Shown in pieces: positions 37,558-46,569 of a DNA stretch of 64,000 nucleotides. Each line of letters opens with the position of its first letter. The stretch's first letter is position 1. The position numbers and the translations under genes were made by a program. Origin of the DNA: Mesorhizobium sp. SARCC-RB16n (GTDB lineage Bacteria > Pseudomonadota > Alphaproteobacteria > Rhizobiales > Rhizobiaceae); NCBI RefSeq assembly GCF_008520305.1, contig NZ_ML703264.1:85966-149965 (forward strand), written 5' to 3'. The notes beneath the pieces are model-generated. The model had not been told where the DNA came from and ran no database searches. It saw only the letters and a program-made list of their open reading frames with translations.

Positions 37558-39365
37558 CGTCGTGTCCCTAGTCCGTGGCGGACCATTGTCCAAAGTTCCT
37601 TGAAGGCTTCGAGCTGAGCGTGGCCGGCGGGGTCGTCGACGACTGCCTGTTCAAGCACGGCGGGGAGGTAGTCCCTGATGCGCCTATCTGCCCGGTCAAA
37701 GCCGTTCCGGTCTCGCGCCCAGGCGCCCAAGATTTCCTCTAGGGTTGGCAATGCCTGGTCGACCCGCCACGCCGGTAGGGTCGAGGGCGGTCTGGCAGGC
37801 GGGAGTTCGTCCGATGTCCAGCTGTCGTCATCGCCGGCATTGGCTATCCCAACGAGAAGGCCGGCGATCCAGAGTAGGAAGCCTCGGACCCCGAGAAGAC
37901 GGACGAAGGCGGCACGGTCCCGGTCGGGGCCTAAGGGCGGTTCCGCTGGCGCGCGCTGCATCCACTCCCGCCGCAACCCATCTTTCGATACGGCGAGTTG
38001 TATGAGTTCGGTCTGCTGATCCCGGGGCACCTGACCGAAGGCGATCTCTTGCTGCCCGCGCGGCCAGGGCGCGAAGTCTCCCGTGATAAGCCCGACCTCG
38101 AGGTGAATCGTGAGGTCATGAGGATGCGGGGTCGCCGCAGCGTGCACGAGGGTGAGCCCGGTGTCATCGATGCGGATACCGGCCCGCCAGGCGGATGCGA
38201 CTTGGCTTCGCGCGACGTCCAACACGTCCGCCTCCAACGCGACATCCACAAGTTTCTCATGTGCAATGGGATCGACTGTCCGAGCAGATCCCAGAAGCAC
38301 GAGAAGGCCTGCCTCTATCGTCTCAGTGATAGAGGCCTGGACGATGATCTCAACGTTCCGGCCTGTCCATGCCCGTGCCGTCGCATTGGCACTCCCAAGC
38401 CAGAGCTTGCGTTTCGTCCCCATCCGAAAGTGGAGTAGTTTAGCGTGAAGGCCCGCGTTCAATGTCTCCGTCTCAAGGAGGGCGGCGCCCGCCGTCTCAG
38501 CGACGGGAGAGCCAGGGTCGGAGGAAGGGTAGTCGGGCGCATCAAGGGCGTAAAGCGCTCCAAAGCGGGCTGTTGTCGCGGCAAGGCGCTCGATCTCGCG
38601 GGTCGTCGACAGGAGGATGCGCCGCCCATCGGCGACTTCGGTCTTGGCAACGTGGTTTAGGAAGGTGGCATCGATGAATGGACTGACCACGGTGAGTGCG
38701 TCGACGCGCCTCGGCAGTGTCGGCAATTTCGACCGGCCGTCTCCCTTGGCCATGAAGATGCTGTCGATCCGGGTGCCTGCCGGCGCCCGCCAGCGTAGCG
38801 CGGCCACCTCAGCGGCGAGGTGATCGGGCCGGACGCCTGGCAGATCCGCCTGGACGGCTAGAGCGTGGGCGATCCCCTCCACACCTGGGATCACCCGACC
38901 CTGGCGGCCGCCTCCGACTAAGACCAAACCGACGTCCAGGTTCTCTGGCGCTGTCAGATTCCGGCTACCGACCCACAGCCGCCATTCCGACGCCTTAACG
39001 CCGCAGAACCTGATCAGGGCGGCCTTGGGATGCCAGCTCCCCTCGCGCTCGTCGAACGGGACTTCCCGCAAGAACTGGTCGAGCACGCCGGTGAGTCGCG
39101 GCGTGTGGCGCATTTTGGCGAGCCGTCCGCGCTGAACCACGATCCTGGCTTTGCCGCGGAGGGTCTCAATGGCGTCGGCGAGGTCTCTTCGGCTGCCGTC
39201 GGTGTCGTCATTGTCACGCGCCACCAGCGCCAACAGGGCCGCCACAATCGCAACCGGGTCCGCGGAATAGGCAGCAAGCAGCGCGAGTTCGACGCCTGCG
39301 CCGGGCTCCGGCCGCAGGGCCTTCAGGTATGACTGGCTTGGCCAAGGCGTCGATGTAATCTTCAT
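37554..39365 (-). CDS. Phospholipase D-like (two HKD motifs) nuclease-type protein
   Basis: A 603-aa protein with two PLD catalytic half-sites. The first is HPK (His112, Lys114) followed by GSRNLT at 133-138. The second is HAK (His307, Lys309) followed by GSANAT at 324-329. Paired HxK-GSxN sites are the signature of PLD-superfamily nucleases and phosphodiesterases, and in helicase operons they usually cut DNA. The C-terminal 250 residues are unrecognised. It overlaps the DUF6361 gene upstream and the helicase downstream by ATGA, giving strict coupling and probably fixed stoichiometry. The longer frame to 39458 overlaps the upstream gene and is rejected. Confidence 0.85.
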   Translation of the reverse strand: MKITSTPWPSQSYLKALRPEPGAGVELALLAAYSADPVAIVAALLALVARDNDDTDGSRRDLADAIETLRGKARIVVQRGRLAKMRHTPRLTGVLDQFLREVPFDEREGSWHPKAALIRFCGVKASEWRLWVGSRNLTAPENLDVGLVLVGGGRQGRVIPGVEGIAHALAVQADLPGVRPDHLAAEVAALRWRAPAGTRIDSIFMAKGDGRSKLPTLPRRVDALTVVSPFIDATFLNHVAKTEVADGRRILLSTTREIERLAATTARFGALYALDAPDYPSSDPGSPVAETAGAALLETETLNAGLHAKLLHFRMGTKRKLWLGSANATARAWTGRNVEIIVQASITETIEAGLLVLLGSARTVDPIAHEKLVDVALEADVLDVARSQVASAWRAGIRIDDTGLTLVHAAATPHPHDLTIHLEVGLITGDFAPWPRGQQEIAFGQVPRDQQTELIQLAVSKDGLRREWMQRAPAEPPLGPDRDRAAFVRLLGVRGFLLWIAGLLVGIANAGDDDSWTSDELPPARPPSTLPAWRVDQALPTLEEILGAWARDRNGFDRADRRIRDYLPAVLEQAVVDDPAGHAQLEAFKELWTMVRHGLGTRR

Positions 39366-40573
39366 GCCTGGGACATCCGGATATCGCTGAGAAGTCGTCG
39401 GACCTGGCCCCACCGATAATGGAGTGGCTCGGCAAAAGGATGATCTTGCGAACGCCACTCCAGCCGTCGGTTGCGTCCGTCTCCGGTTTGGGGCAGCCGA
39501 GCCCGACCTCGCTTGCGACCCTCGGCCATGGCATACACTTCGAGCAGGTTGTCGGGCTGTCGCTTACCAATGTCCAGCCAGGCCAGAGTGGTGACGAGCA
39601 CGTCGCGAAGTGCGGCAGGCAAAGAGCCTATGTCGTCCTCGACGAGGTTTATGACATGCCGCCCAAGCGAGAGGGCGGGCTCGCGGTGTTCGTGTAGGAT
39701 CCGGAGTAGATCGTCCCGATGGATGCGAGGCGTATCCTCTTTGCCGTCCTTTCGGTCACGGAGCTCTTCCACCAGGGCGGCGTAGATTGCTCGACCGATC
39801 GCGGCAAGGTGGGACATCGCCTCTGCGCGCTCAAGCGGACCGCGGTCACGCCCCGCCCGACTCCTGACAATTGGCTGCGACGTGAACAAGGAGGATGGAG
39901 GCTTTATCCCGTCCTTGGTCAATCGGGCAAGCAGTGACAGAGTGTTCGATGTGGGTGGGCTACAGACCTGACTCAGGCGCTCTTTTAGGAAGCTCCCCTC
40001 GTCAGCGGTAAGGTCAAACGTAAGCGGGGTATTGGCTGTCCAATTGGCGGGCCGAGCCGGCAGAGTCACGAAGGGCGCGGTGAACCCCATGAGCGGCTCG
40101 TTGTCCGCATCCACGGTCCGCCTGGACGGACCCAGGAGTGCACGCACCTTCTGTCGCGTCGGCGGGCGGTCCAGCGGATCGCGGCGCAGAATCCCCCAAG
40201 CCGAGAGCGCGGTCCAGTAGATGGTGGACGGTGGGATATCCGCAGGATTGGGATGCACCTGCCCGCCGATAACTCCGCCCTGGCCCGATTCCTTCAAGCG
40301 CCCTGCTAGCCTCAGTTCAGCCTGCACGAGCGCACGCTTCGCATCCGCCTCGGGGCGGCCCTGCTGGTCTTCGAACTGCCATGGCACAAACAAAGCGTAT
40401 CGGGCACGAGTGTGCAGAACCGAGGTGCCGGGGAAAAACCGGTCCGCATATCGCTGATGCAAAGTGAGAAAGCCTACCTCGTCGCGCACACCCTGGCTGC
40501 CGTCGTCGAGATGTGCTCGCGCCCGCGCCAATGCGTTGGCCGACAAATACGACCATCCGAACTCAGGATCCAA
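39362..40573 (-). CDS. DUF6361-family protein
   Basis: A 403-aa protein resembling DUF6361: the N-terminus FGWSYLSANALARARAHL, then DRFFPGTSVLHTRARYALFVPW, are typical of the family as I recall it. Its biochemical role is unknown. It is the first gene of a three-gene operon with the PLD protein and the helicase. TTG 40573 is a likely start because AGGGGGG lies just upstream and the conserved N-terminus begins immediately; no ATG fits. From memory, an unknown protein with a PLD protein and a helicase recalls the Azaca (ZacABC) antiphage system, but I could not check this. Confidence 0.7.
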   Translation of the reverse strand: MDPEFGWSYLSANALARARAHLDDGSQGVRDEVGFLTLHQRYADRFFPGTSVLHTRARYALFVPWQFEDQQGRPEADAKRALVQAELRLAGRLKESGQGGVIGGQVHPNPADIPPSTIYWTALSAWGILRRDPLDRPPTRQKVRALLGPSRRTVDADNEPLMGFTAPFVTLPARPANWTANTPLTFDLTADEGSFLKERLSQVCSPPTSNTLSLLARLTKDGIKPPSSLFTSQPIVRSRAGRDRGPLERAEAMSHLAAIGRAIYAALVEELRDRKDGKEDTPRIHRDDLLRILHEHREPALSLGRHVINLVEDDIGSLPAALRDVLVTTLAWLDIGKRQPDNLLEVYAMAEGRKRGRARLPQTGDGRNRRLEWRSQDHPFAEPLHYRWGQVRRLLSDIRMSQA

Positions 40574-40756
40574 GTAACCCCCCTAACCCGATTACCATGT
40601 GAGCATTTTTCGGTTTGGAATACAATCTCCGATAAGCATCACCGGCGAAATTCAACCCACAAGCATTAATTGCTCTTCTCGCGCAAGATCACGGTCGTTA
40701 GATGAGCAGGACTCGTGGATTTCCTGTTGTCAGGATGCTCGGCCGTTCTATGGCGC

Positions 40757-41074
40757 CTAAGAAGATCTCTTGACCTGAGACCCTTGTTCCCTCCATTTCA
40801 ATGGAGAGTCCGGCGCTTCATTTCTGGCCTCATGCGGCCTGTTTTCTAGCGCCATTTTTATGGCGAATTCGATGGGCGTGATGTTACCCAGGGCTGAGTG
40901 TGGTCTGTTGCGGTTGTAGTCTTCCTTCCATAGTTCGATTGCTGCCCGCGTTTGCGTGAGAGTGGAGAACGCTCGAGCGATCGACGAAAAGAGCCTTGCA
41001 CGCCCGACGCTGGCTCACCCATGCCGCTCGCAGGCGTGGGCCACAGCGCATCGCTTGGCATCGGGCGTCACCAT
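40757..41074 (-). pseudogene. IS3-family transposase OrfB remnant, core deleted
   Basis: Begins MVTPDAKRCAVAHACERHG and then stops because one G is missing from the expected GGGGTG, after which VSQRRACKALFVDRS continues in the next frame. It then jumps straight to the C-terminal part AAIELWKEDYNRNRPHSALG and TPIEFAIKMALENRPHE. The roughly 200-residue DDE catalytic core is absent. The remaining frame runs out of the element and stops at 40757-40759 in flanking DNA. Confidence 0.75.
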
Positions 41075-41384
41075 TTTTTTGCAGCGATATCCTTCAGGAT
41101 GGCATTGTCCAGCAGCTTCTTCAGCTTGGCGTTCTCCTCCTCCAAAGCCTTCAGCTTGCGGGCGTCGGAAACGTCCATGCCACCGAACTTGGCCTTGTAT
41201 TTGTAGAAGGTCGCTTCCGAGACCCCGTGCTTGCGGCACACATCGGCGGTCTTCATTCCCGCCTCCTGCTCCTTCAAAATCGCGATGACTTGTTCTTCCG
41301 TGAACCGTGAACGCTTCATTCGTCCGTCTCCTTGAGCGGGGCAGACTCTACCAAAAACTGGAGGAGCTTCAGGGTCTCAGGTCA
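40771..41384 (-). mobile_element. Internally deleted IS3-family insertion sequence
   Basis: Terminal inverted repeats TGACCTGAGACCCT are at both ends (40771-40784 and, inverted, 41371-41384). Inside are an orfA of the IS3/IS407-like type and the two ends of orfB with the catalytic core missing. The element is 614 bases, against roughly 1.2-1.3 kb for intact relatives. Flanks (CTCT on the left, CTCC on the right) do not form a perfect target duplication. It cannot transpose by itself. Confidence 0.88.
41068..41319 (-). pseudogene. IS3-family transposase OrfA (near-complete)
   Basis: An 83-aa protein: MKRSRFTEEQVIAILKEQEA, a helix-turn-helix (TADVCRKHGVSEATFYKYKA) and a C-terminal leucine-zipper-like segment (LEEENAKLKKLLDNAILKDI). 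Compared with typical members, about five residues appear to be missing after KKLL. It normally guides binding to the inverted repeats. Here it has no functional OrfB partner. Confidence 0.75.
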
Positions 41385-41695
41385 CTCCCTATAATGCGGG
41401 CGACGGCGCGGACGAGCCGATCATTCAGACTGGACATCTGCTCCCGCCCCCTCTCCAGGCGTTCGAAGATCGGCAGATAGGCGAGGCCGTGTTCCACCTG
41501 CGCCTGCGTCAGCAGCGCGACCGTGGCTAGGGCATCGTCGATCTGCTCAAGGATGATTTTTGTATTGGCCCCTATCCTGTTCGACGCCGACATATCGTTG
41601 ACGTCACTCAGACTGCCGGCCCCTCCGAAGCCCGCGTTTAGCACGACACAGGCGAGAAAATAGGACTCTCGCTTGAGTTCTCCATCTATAAACAC
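41369..41695 (-). pseudogene. Hypothetical gene truncated by the IS3 element
   Basis: A 108-codon frame, starting at GTG 41695 if that is real, whose stop lies inside the IS terminal repeat: the last residues SDLRP are read from the IS end. The original C-terminus was therefore lost or displaced, and I do not see it on the other side of the element. The visible part is helical (NTKIILEQIDDALATVALLT) and of unknown function. No good ribosome site precedes it. Confidence 0.4.
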
Positions 41696-42209
41696 AGGCT
41701 TATTTCAAATGAGTGAGTGACCGATCGTCGCCAGATTCTGCTGGAGGGTCGAGCTCGGCTAACAGGCCCCCCACCGGCGCTACTCTCATTGATGAGCTTT
41801 CCCTGATACTCGGGCATGCGATTAGATGCCCGGTGCCTTTCGCCTCTAAACTCACCAATTCCAAGACATCGGATAGTTGGGTTTCTCTCTGCGGTCTCCC
41901 AGAGAAGATCGTTGGCGTCTCCGAAGTAAGCTCGGTAATGACTAATGATCGGAGAACTCTGCAGATCTTGAGCGCAGAAAGGGCACTATTGGTGTCCCTG
42001 CGCGGCCAACCGATCCACTATTTCCATGCCTTCTCCGACCCAAGCCTCGCCGCTGCGCCCGAGGTGGCCGAGATGGCCGAGATGGCCGAGATGGCCGAGA
42101 TGTTCTTGCGCGGAAAGCACCTGTCCAAGCACCGAGCAGGCAAATGGCTAGAGTTTCTGGTGGGAAAAACCTGCCAAATAGGAATCGACGACAGATGCCC
42201 GCAGGCGGA
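41696..42209. other. Region between truncated ORF and type III res, no supported gene
   Basis: About 510 bases without a convincing gene. A plus-strand frame from GTG 41713 to 42288 is open for 191 codons, but it lacks a ribosome site and domains and runs 79 bases antisense into res. The region contains a 9-bp tandem repeat. It may be remnant DNA brought together by IS activity. Confidence 0.35.
42061..42102. repeat. 9-bp tandem repeat (GAGATGGCC)
   Basis: Four full units, GAGGTGGCC then three copies of GAGATGGCC, plus a partial GAGATG. The unit is a multiple of three, so it would encode repeated Ala-Glu-Met if translated on the plus strand. Slipped-strand expansion is the likely origin. Confidence 0.85.
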
Positions 42210-44888
42210 TCAGGCCAACCTGTGCTTTGCCATCAGGCCGGCAAGCGTCGCGCTTTCGAGAAGCGCGCTTTCGGGCACGATCGCGTAGCCCCAGGGCTTC
42301 GAGGCAGTATCCGTCGACATCCGATTGGCATGTTTAACCCACTCGCAAGCCGCGCGTGATTTGTCCTGAACCGTCTGGTCACTCACCTCACCGTCGGCCT
42401 TAATCTCAACGATCATTTTGTGCGCCGACATCTCTACGACGAAGTCCGGCTCGTAGGCCTTGCCTGATCGATATTCGATCTGGAATTGGCCAGGGCCTGG
42501 CTTCACCCAGCGCAGCACGTCTTTCTCGAATTCGCTGTCGATCAGCGCAGCGAAGCGGCGCTCGGTATCAGACTGGAACTTGTGAAAATTGTAGGGACTC
42601 TTGCGGGTGCCTTTGAAGACGTAACTTCTGGTCTCCGACAGTGGCCTCGCAGCCGAGCTTATGTCGAGCATCTTCGCGATGCTGGTTATGCTGACGCTCA
42701 GCGGCTTCAGCGACCGAAATGACCTTACAAGCTTTGCCTGGTAGTCCGCCGGCGTCTCGCGATAGTGGCCCTTCATCTGCGCAAAGATGAACTCGGCAAT
42801 CGCCTTTCCATGCGCGAGCGCGACATTCTCTACATCGTCCTCGGTCGCGAGGTATGTTCGCAGATGTGACACTGCCTGACCGGCGAGCCGATAGAGAAGA
42901 TCGGATTGTGAGTCGTAGTCGACCTGGTCGTAGTCGATGAGGTGCTTGACGACATAGTTTTCGAGCAGGCCTTCCTTCGGTCCGGAGATCGAGCGGGCTA
43001 GTTCGCGCTGGTTTTGGTCCCGTAGGTTCCGGATCAGGATCCGATCGGACAGCGGTTGATATCGGATTGTCTGTAGGCCCGTCAGATCGAAGGCGTCGAA
43101 CCAGAAATTTACCTCTCGGCTTGGGATGACGACGATCTCAGGAATATCGATCGTATTCTCGGCAACGCTTGCGGTGACGATGCCGACGATCTCTTCGACT
43201 CGCGGCTGGGCGACTATGCCCTCCAGCGAGCCCTGGGCAGGCTGCAGGGCACGCCTAATGTCCGCAGCGAGCTGCTTTCGCACTTCGGGCGTCAACAGTT
43301 CGTGAACGCCCCCCTTGAGCTGTCGCTCATACTTGCGGGTGATGAAATCGAGCGCTGACTCAACGACCTTCCGGTCATCGACATGTTCGAAGATGGCAGC
43401 TTGTTCCTGCATCCCTTGGAATGCTGAGTCTCTGCCGAGCAGGGCTACCTCGAACGAGACAGGAATATCGATCACTCGTTCTGTTTCAGCCGGAACGTCC
43501 CCGCCTTTGCCGATCGTCAGCGTCTTGATCTGCACAAGCGAGTCAGCTTCCCTAGCTCGCTTGATCACTTCATCGAAGCGGTCATGCGCAATCACGGTCA
43601 GCGTGTCCACCGACTCGACGCCAGTGCGTTCGCCGTAGGGCAGGCGAAGTCCGCGGCCGAGCGTCTGCTCGGTTAGAATGTCGGAAGCAGACGCGCGGAG
43701 TGGGATGATCGTGTAAAGGTTGTTGACGTCCCACCCTTCCTTTAGTTTGTTCACATGGATGACGATCTCGGTGAGATTGTCGGTCTCCAGCCCGACCATG
43801 CGCTGGATTGCCTCGTCGCTTTCATCACCCCGAAGATTTGAATGAACCTCCGCGACCCGGCCCTTATAGGCACCCTTGAAAAACTCATCGCTTTCGATCC
43901 GAGTGCGTAGCGCGCTTGCATGGGTCGTATCCTGGGCGACGACCAGCACGAAGGGATGCACTCGGCTCCGACCTGATTGACGGGCGTAAAGGTCGAGTTC
44001 CACCTTCACATGTTCATGATAGTGAATGCCGTCTTCGAGCATTATGAGCTCGAGCTGGTGGTCGTTGAAATCGGCCCGGTTAAAGTCCGCTCGGGTCGCC
44101 ACTGCAGGTTCTTTCACCATCCCGTCGGCCATGGCGTTGCCGAGCCCATATTCAAAGACGACGTTGCGAAACGCGGTTGACTTGGCGCCGACGGATTTCG
44201 GCGTTGCCGTCAGTTCCAGGCCGAGCGCCGGCTTCAATTCGTTTACTGCCCTCATGCCGCCACTTGCGCGATAGCGGTGGGCTTCGTCCATTAGCAGCAC
44301 AAGATCGGGGAGTGCTGCCAGATAGTCGAAGTAGGATTCGCCGATGGTCTCGCGCATTGTGCGGATGCGCCCCTTGTCCTTGTTGATCTTGTCGACGTTG
44401 AAGATGTTGACGATGGCCTCACCGCCGAAGAGGTCGGAGCCTCGCACGCCTCGCCCCTCCTCCCAGGTATCGCCGGTGACTATGACAGGTGGCGTTTGGG
44501 CAAACTGGGCAATGCCGCGAAAAACATATTTCGGCGACGCCTGTTTCGAGAAATCGCCGACCAGCTTGTCATAGATCGTCGTATTTGGAGCCAGCACAAA
44601 GAAATTCTTCGAGCGGCCCGCTAGGTAGAGCCAAGCAATAAAGGCGCCCATCAAGCGGGTCTTGCCAACGCCAGTGGCGATGGCGAAGCAGAGAGAGGGA
44701 AAGTCGCGCTCGAAATCCTGCACAGAAGGATAGGCGACCTGGATTGCATCGAGTGCTGCGACTGAGTCACCGCCCTTCGCAAGGCCAATGCGGCCGACGA
44801 TGTCAGCCAAGATATCGAGCGACTGCTCCTGTGGCGCGCGCAGCGACAGGCGCTGTGCGATCTGGCGGCGAATTCGGTCCTCACTCAT
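42210..44888 (-). CDS. res: Type III restriction enzyme Res subunit
   Basis: An 892-aa translocase-endonuclease. Helicase motif I ATGVGKT is at 71-77, DEAHRYRA (motif II) at 201-208, LTATPK follows, and motif VI is EQTLGRGLRLPYGERT. The C-terminal PD-(D/E)XK nuclease near 805-830 contains YEPDFVVEM and MIVEIKADG, so cleavage should be possible. With Mod it cuts DNA carrying unmethylated recognition sites in suitable relative orientation. ATG 44888 comes one base after the mod stop; the frame is open to 44993 but that lies inside mod. It is the last gene of the SNF2-coiled coil-mod-res operon. Confidence 0.92.
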   Translation of the reverse strand: MSEDRIRRQIAQRLSLRAPQEQSLDILADIVGRIGLAKGGDSVAALDAIQVAYPSVQDFERDFPSLCFAIATGVGKTRLMGAFIAWLYLAGRSKNFFVLAPNTTIYDKLVGDFSKQASPKYVFRGIAQFAQTPPVIVTGDTWEEGRGVRGSDLFGGEAIVNIFNVDKINKDKGRIRTMRETIGESYFDYLAALPDLVLLMDEAHRYRASGGMRAVNELKPALGLELTATPKSVGAKSTAFRNVVFEYGLGNAMADGMVKEPAVATRADFNRADFNDHQLELIMLEDGIHYHEHVKVELDLYARQSGRSRVHPFVLVVAQDTTHASALRTRIESDEFFKGAYKGRVAEVHSNLRGDESDEAIQRMVGLETDNLTEIVIHVNKLKEGWDVNNLYTIIPLRASASDILTEQTLGRGLRLPYGERTGVESVDTLTVIAHDRFDEVIKRAREADSLVQIKTLTIGKGGDVPAETERVIDIPVSFEVALLGRDSAFQGMQEQAAIFEHVDDRKVVESALDFITRKYERQLKGGVHELLTPEVRKQLAADIRRALQPAQGSLEGIVAQPRVEEIVGIVTASVAENTIDIPEIVVIPSREVNFWFDAFDLTGLQTIRYQPLSDRILIRNLRDQNQRELARSISGPKEGLLENYVVKHLIDYDQVDYDSQSDLLYRLAGQAVSHLRTYLATEDDVENVALAHGKAIAEFIFAQMKGHYRETPADYQAKLVRSFRSLKPLSVSITSIAKMLDISSAARPLSETRSYVFKGTRKSPYNFHKFQSDTERRFAALIDSEFEKDVLRWVKPGPGQFQIEYRSGKAYEPDFVVEMSAHKMIVEIKADGEVSDQTVQDKSRAACEWVKHANRMSTDTASKPWGYAIVPESALLESATLAGLMAKHRLA

Positions 44889-44889
44889 C

Positions 44890-46569
44890 TCAGGCCTCGT
44901 CTTCGTCGGCGCTGAGGTTGAAAAGCGGCAGACCTGAATCCTTCTTGCGGGAACGTCCGAGCGTCCGTGGCTCCTCCGGCTCGTCCAGTGCAAGCGGCAG
45001 GTTTCGGATGTTCAGCGAATAGTCGTCGCGGCCCCATTCGCATCTCGACAAGATCGCAGTCGGGATCTTCACCAGCGTCAGATTTTCAAAGGAGTCCGGA
45101 CTCGCATTGAACGCCTTGCAGCAGATCAGTAGCGAGCGGTCTGGCCCGACGTCTTCCGAGATTTTCCGACACGCATCATGTGTCAGGTTCTGCGTAGTGA
45201 CGTAAATGAAGTCGGTCTCGGTCGAGAAGCCGTGGTTCCAATATTCGTCGGCGTTCTGAGAAGGCGCGTAGGTAAAACTCATGTGCTTGCACAGCGCCTC
45301 GGCGAGCATTGCGGCGTTGTAGTCCTTCGCGATGATCCAGTTGCCATATTTGTCGTGGATGAGAAGTGAGGGTGCGAGCCGGTAGAAACGGAACCCTCCG
45401 CCACCCTTCCAACCGACCGTTTCAGTGATACCGCCGGAATCGTCGCCGTCGATTACCTTCTTCAGGCGTGGCACGACGTGGGTCTCGGCGTGATTGCCGA
45501 GTTCGATCATTATCCAGCGCCGACCCATCTTGTGCGCGACTGCACCGGTTGTGCCCGAGCCGGCAAAGGAGTCTAGAACCAGGTCCCCGGGTGCAGTAGC
45601 AAGGCCTACAATTCGGGCTAAAAGCCGCTCAGGTTTTGGCGTGCTAAATGGGTCTGCGCCAAAAAGTTTGATAGATTCTTGCTTTGCTTCTTGAGTATGA
45701 CCGACCTCTTCGTGTGACCAAAATGTCTGTGGCGTTATCCCTTCTTTCAACTCAGACAAGAACCTCTTTATCTGAGGAATTGCTGTCCCGTCTTTCCCCC
45801 ACCATATCCTATTGTCTCTGTGCAAAGCCCAAAATTTACTCTCCTCCACGCGCCAATAATTCTTATTCGGCGGCCCGGCAATTACTCGTCCGGACGGAGA
45901 CGTAATCGAATATATACCTTTACTGTAGAAATTTCTGGCCGACAAGTCACCTGGCTTCCATCGCCCTCGCGGATCATTGTCAGGGTTTCTATATGCAGCG
46001 TTTTGCTTATCTGACCTTGCCATTTGGTTTGGTGACCAACGGTCACCATTTTTTGCATAAACAATTACGTAGTCATGATCTTCGGAAAAGTGGCGAGCTG
46101 TTGATTTTGGCGAATAATTCTTGCGCCATATTATTGTGGCCACGAAATTGGCACGCCCAAACACCTCATCGCACAGCACCTTAAGATAATGCGCCTCGTT
46201 GTCGTCAATGGTGATCCAAAGCGAGCCGTCGTCTGACAACAGCGTTCTGATCATCTCTAAACGATCGCGCATCAGGTTAAGCCAGAGAGAGTGCTCAACG
46301 CCGTCATCATAATGCGTGAAAGCGCTCCCGGTGTTGTATGGCGGGTCGATGAATACGCATTTGATCTTGCCCGCAAAATTCGCTTCCAGCGCCTTCAGTG
46401 CCAGTAGGTTGTCGCCATGAACCAGCATGTTGTCGAAAATGTCGGCTTCCGACCTGCGCGCTGCCGCGTAATGCGACAGCGACGGATCTTCGATCAGGAT
46501 TCGCGGCTCGAGCTTCGGTCGGTCGTCCTTGCCGATCCAGGTCAGTTCAAGCTTCTGTTTTTTCGACAT
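44890..46569 (-). CDS. mod: Type III DNA-adenine methyltransferase Mod subunit
   Basis: A 559-aa beta-class N6-adenine methyltransferase that sets sequence specificity for the type III system. Catalytic motif IV DPPYNT is at 75-80. A target-recognition region follows, and the AdoMet-binding motif LDSFAGSGTTGAVA appears near residue 345, the order expected for the beta class. ATG 46569 begins MSKKQKLELTW and gives a normal N-terminus; it overlaps the coiled-coil gene's end by 23 bases. The frame to 46659 is open but unlikely. The recognition sequence cannot be deduced. Confidence 0.92.
   Translation of the reverse strand: MSKKQKLELTWIGKDDRPKLEPRILIEDPSLSHYAAARRSEADIFDNMLVHGDNLLALKALEANFAGKIKCVFIDPPYNTGSAFTHYDDGVEHSLWLNLMRDRLEMIRTLLSDDGSLWITIDDNEAHYLKVLCDEVFGRANFVATIIWRKNYSPKSTARHFSEDHDYVIVYAKNGDRWSPNQMARSDKQNAAYRNPDNDPRGRWKPGDLSARNFYSKGIYSITSPSGRVIAGPPNKNYWRVEESKFWALHRDNRIWWGKDGTAIPQIKRFLSELKEGITPQTFWSHEEVGHTQEAKQESIKLFGADPFSTPKPERLLARIVGLATAPGDLVLDSFAGSGTTGAVAHKMGRRWIMIELGNHAETHVVPRLKKVIDGDDSGGITETVGWKGGGGFRFYRLAPSLLIHDKYGNWIIAKDYNAAMLAEALCKHMSFTYAPSQNADEYWNHGFSTETDFIYVTTQNLTHDACRKISEDVGPDRSLLICCKAFNASPDSFENLTLVKIPTAILSRCEWGRDDYSLNIRNLPLALDEPEEPRTLGRSRKKDSGLPLFNLSADEDEA

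Noticed and set aside
34537-40573. Assignment of the helicase and PLD genes as a DISARM system
   Set aside because: No DUF1998 DrmB protein or dedicated DISARM methyltransferase adjoins them, and the first gene is DUF6361-like.
42061-42102. Tandem repeats as a CRISPR-like array
   Set aside because: The repeats are contiguous 9-mers without spacers. I saw no CRISPR array or cas gene anywhere in the window; the Cas4-like fold in the 29090-32422 gene belongs to a TM0106 helicase.
41713-42288. A 191-codon plus-strand ORF containing the 9-bp repeats
   Set aside because: GTG start without a ribosome site, no domain, and it runs antisense into the certain res gene. Reported only as uncertain region content.
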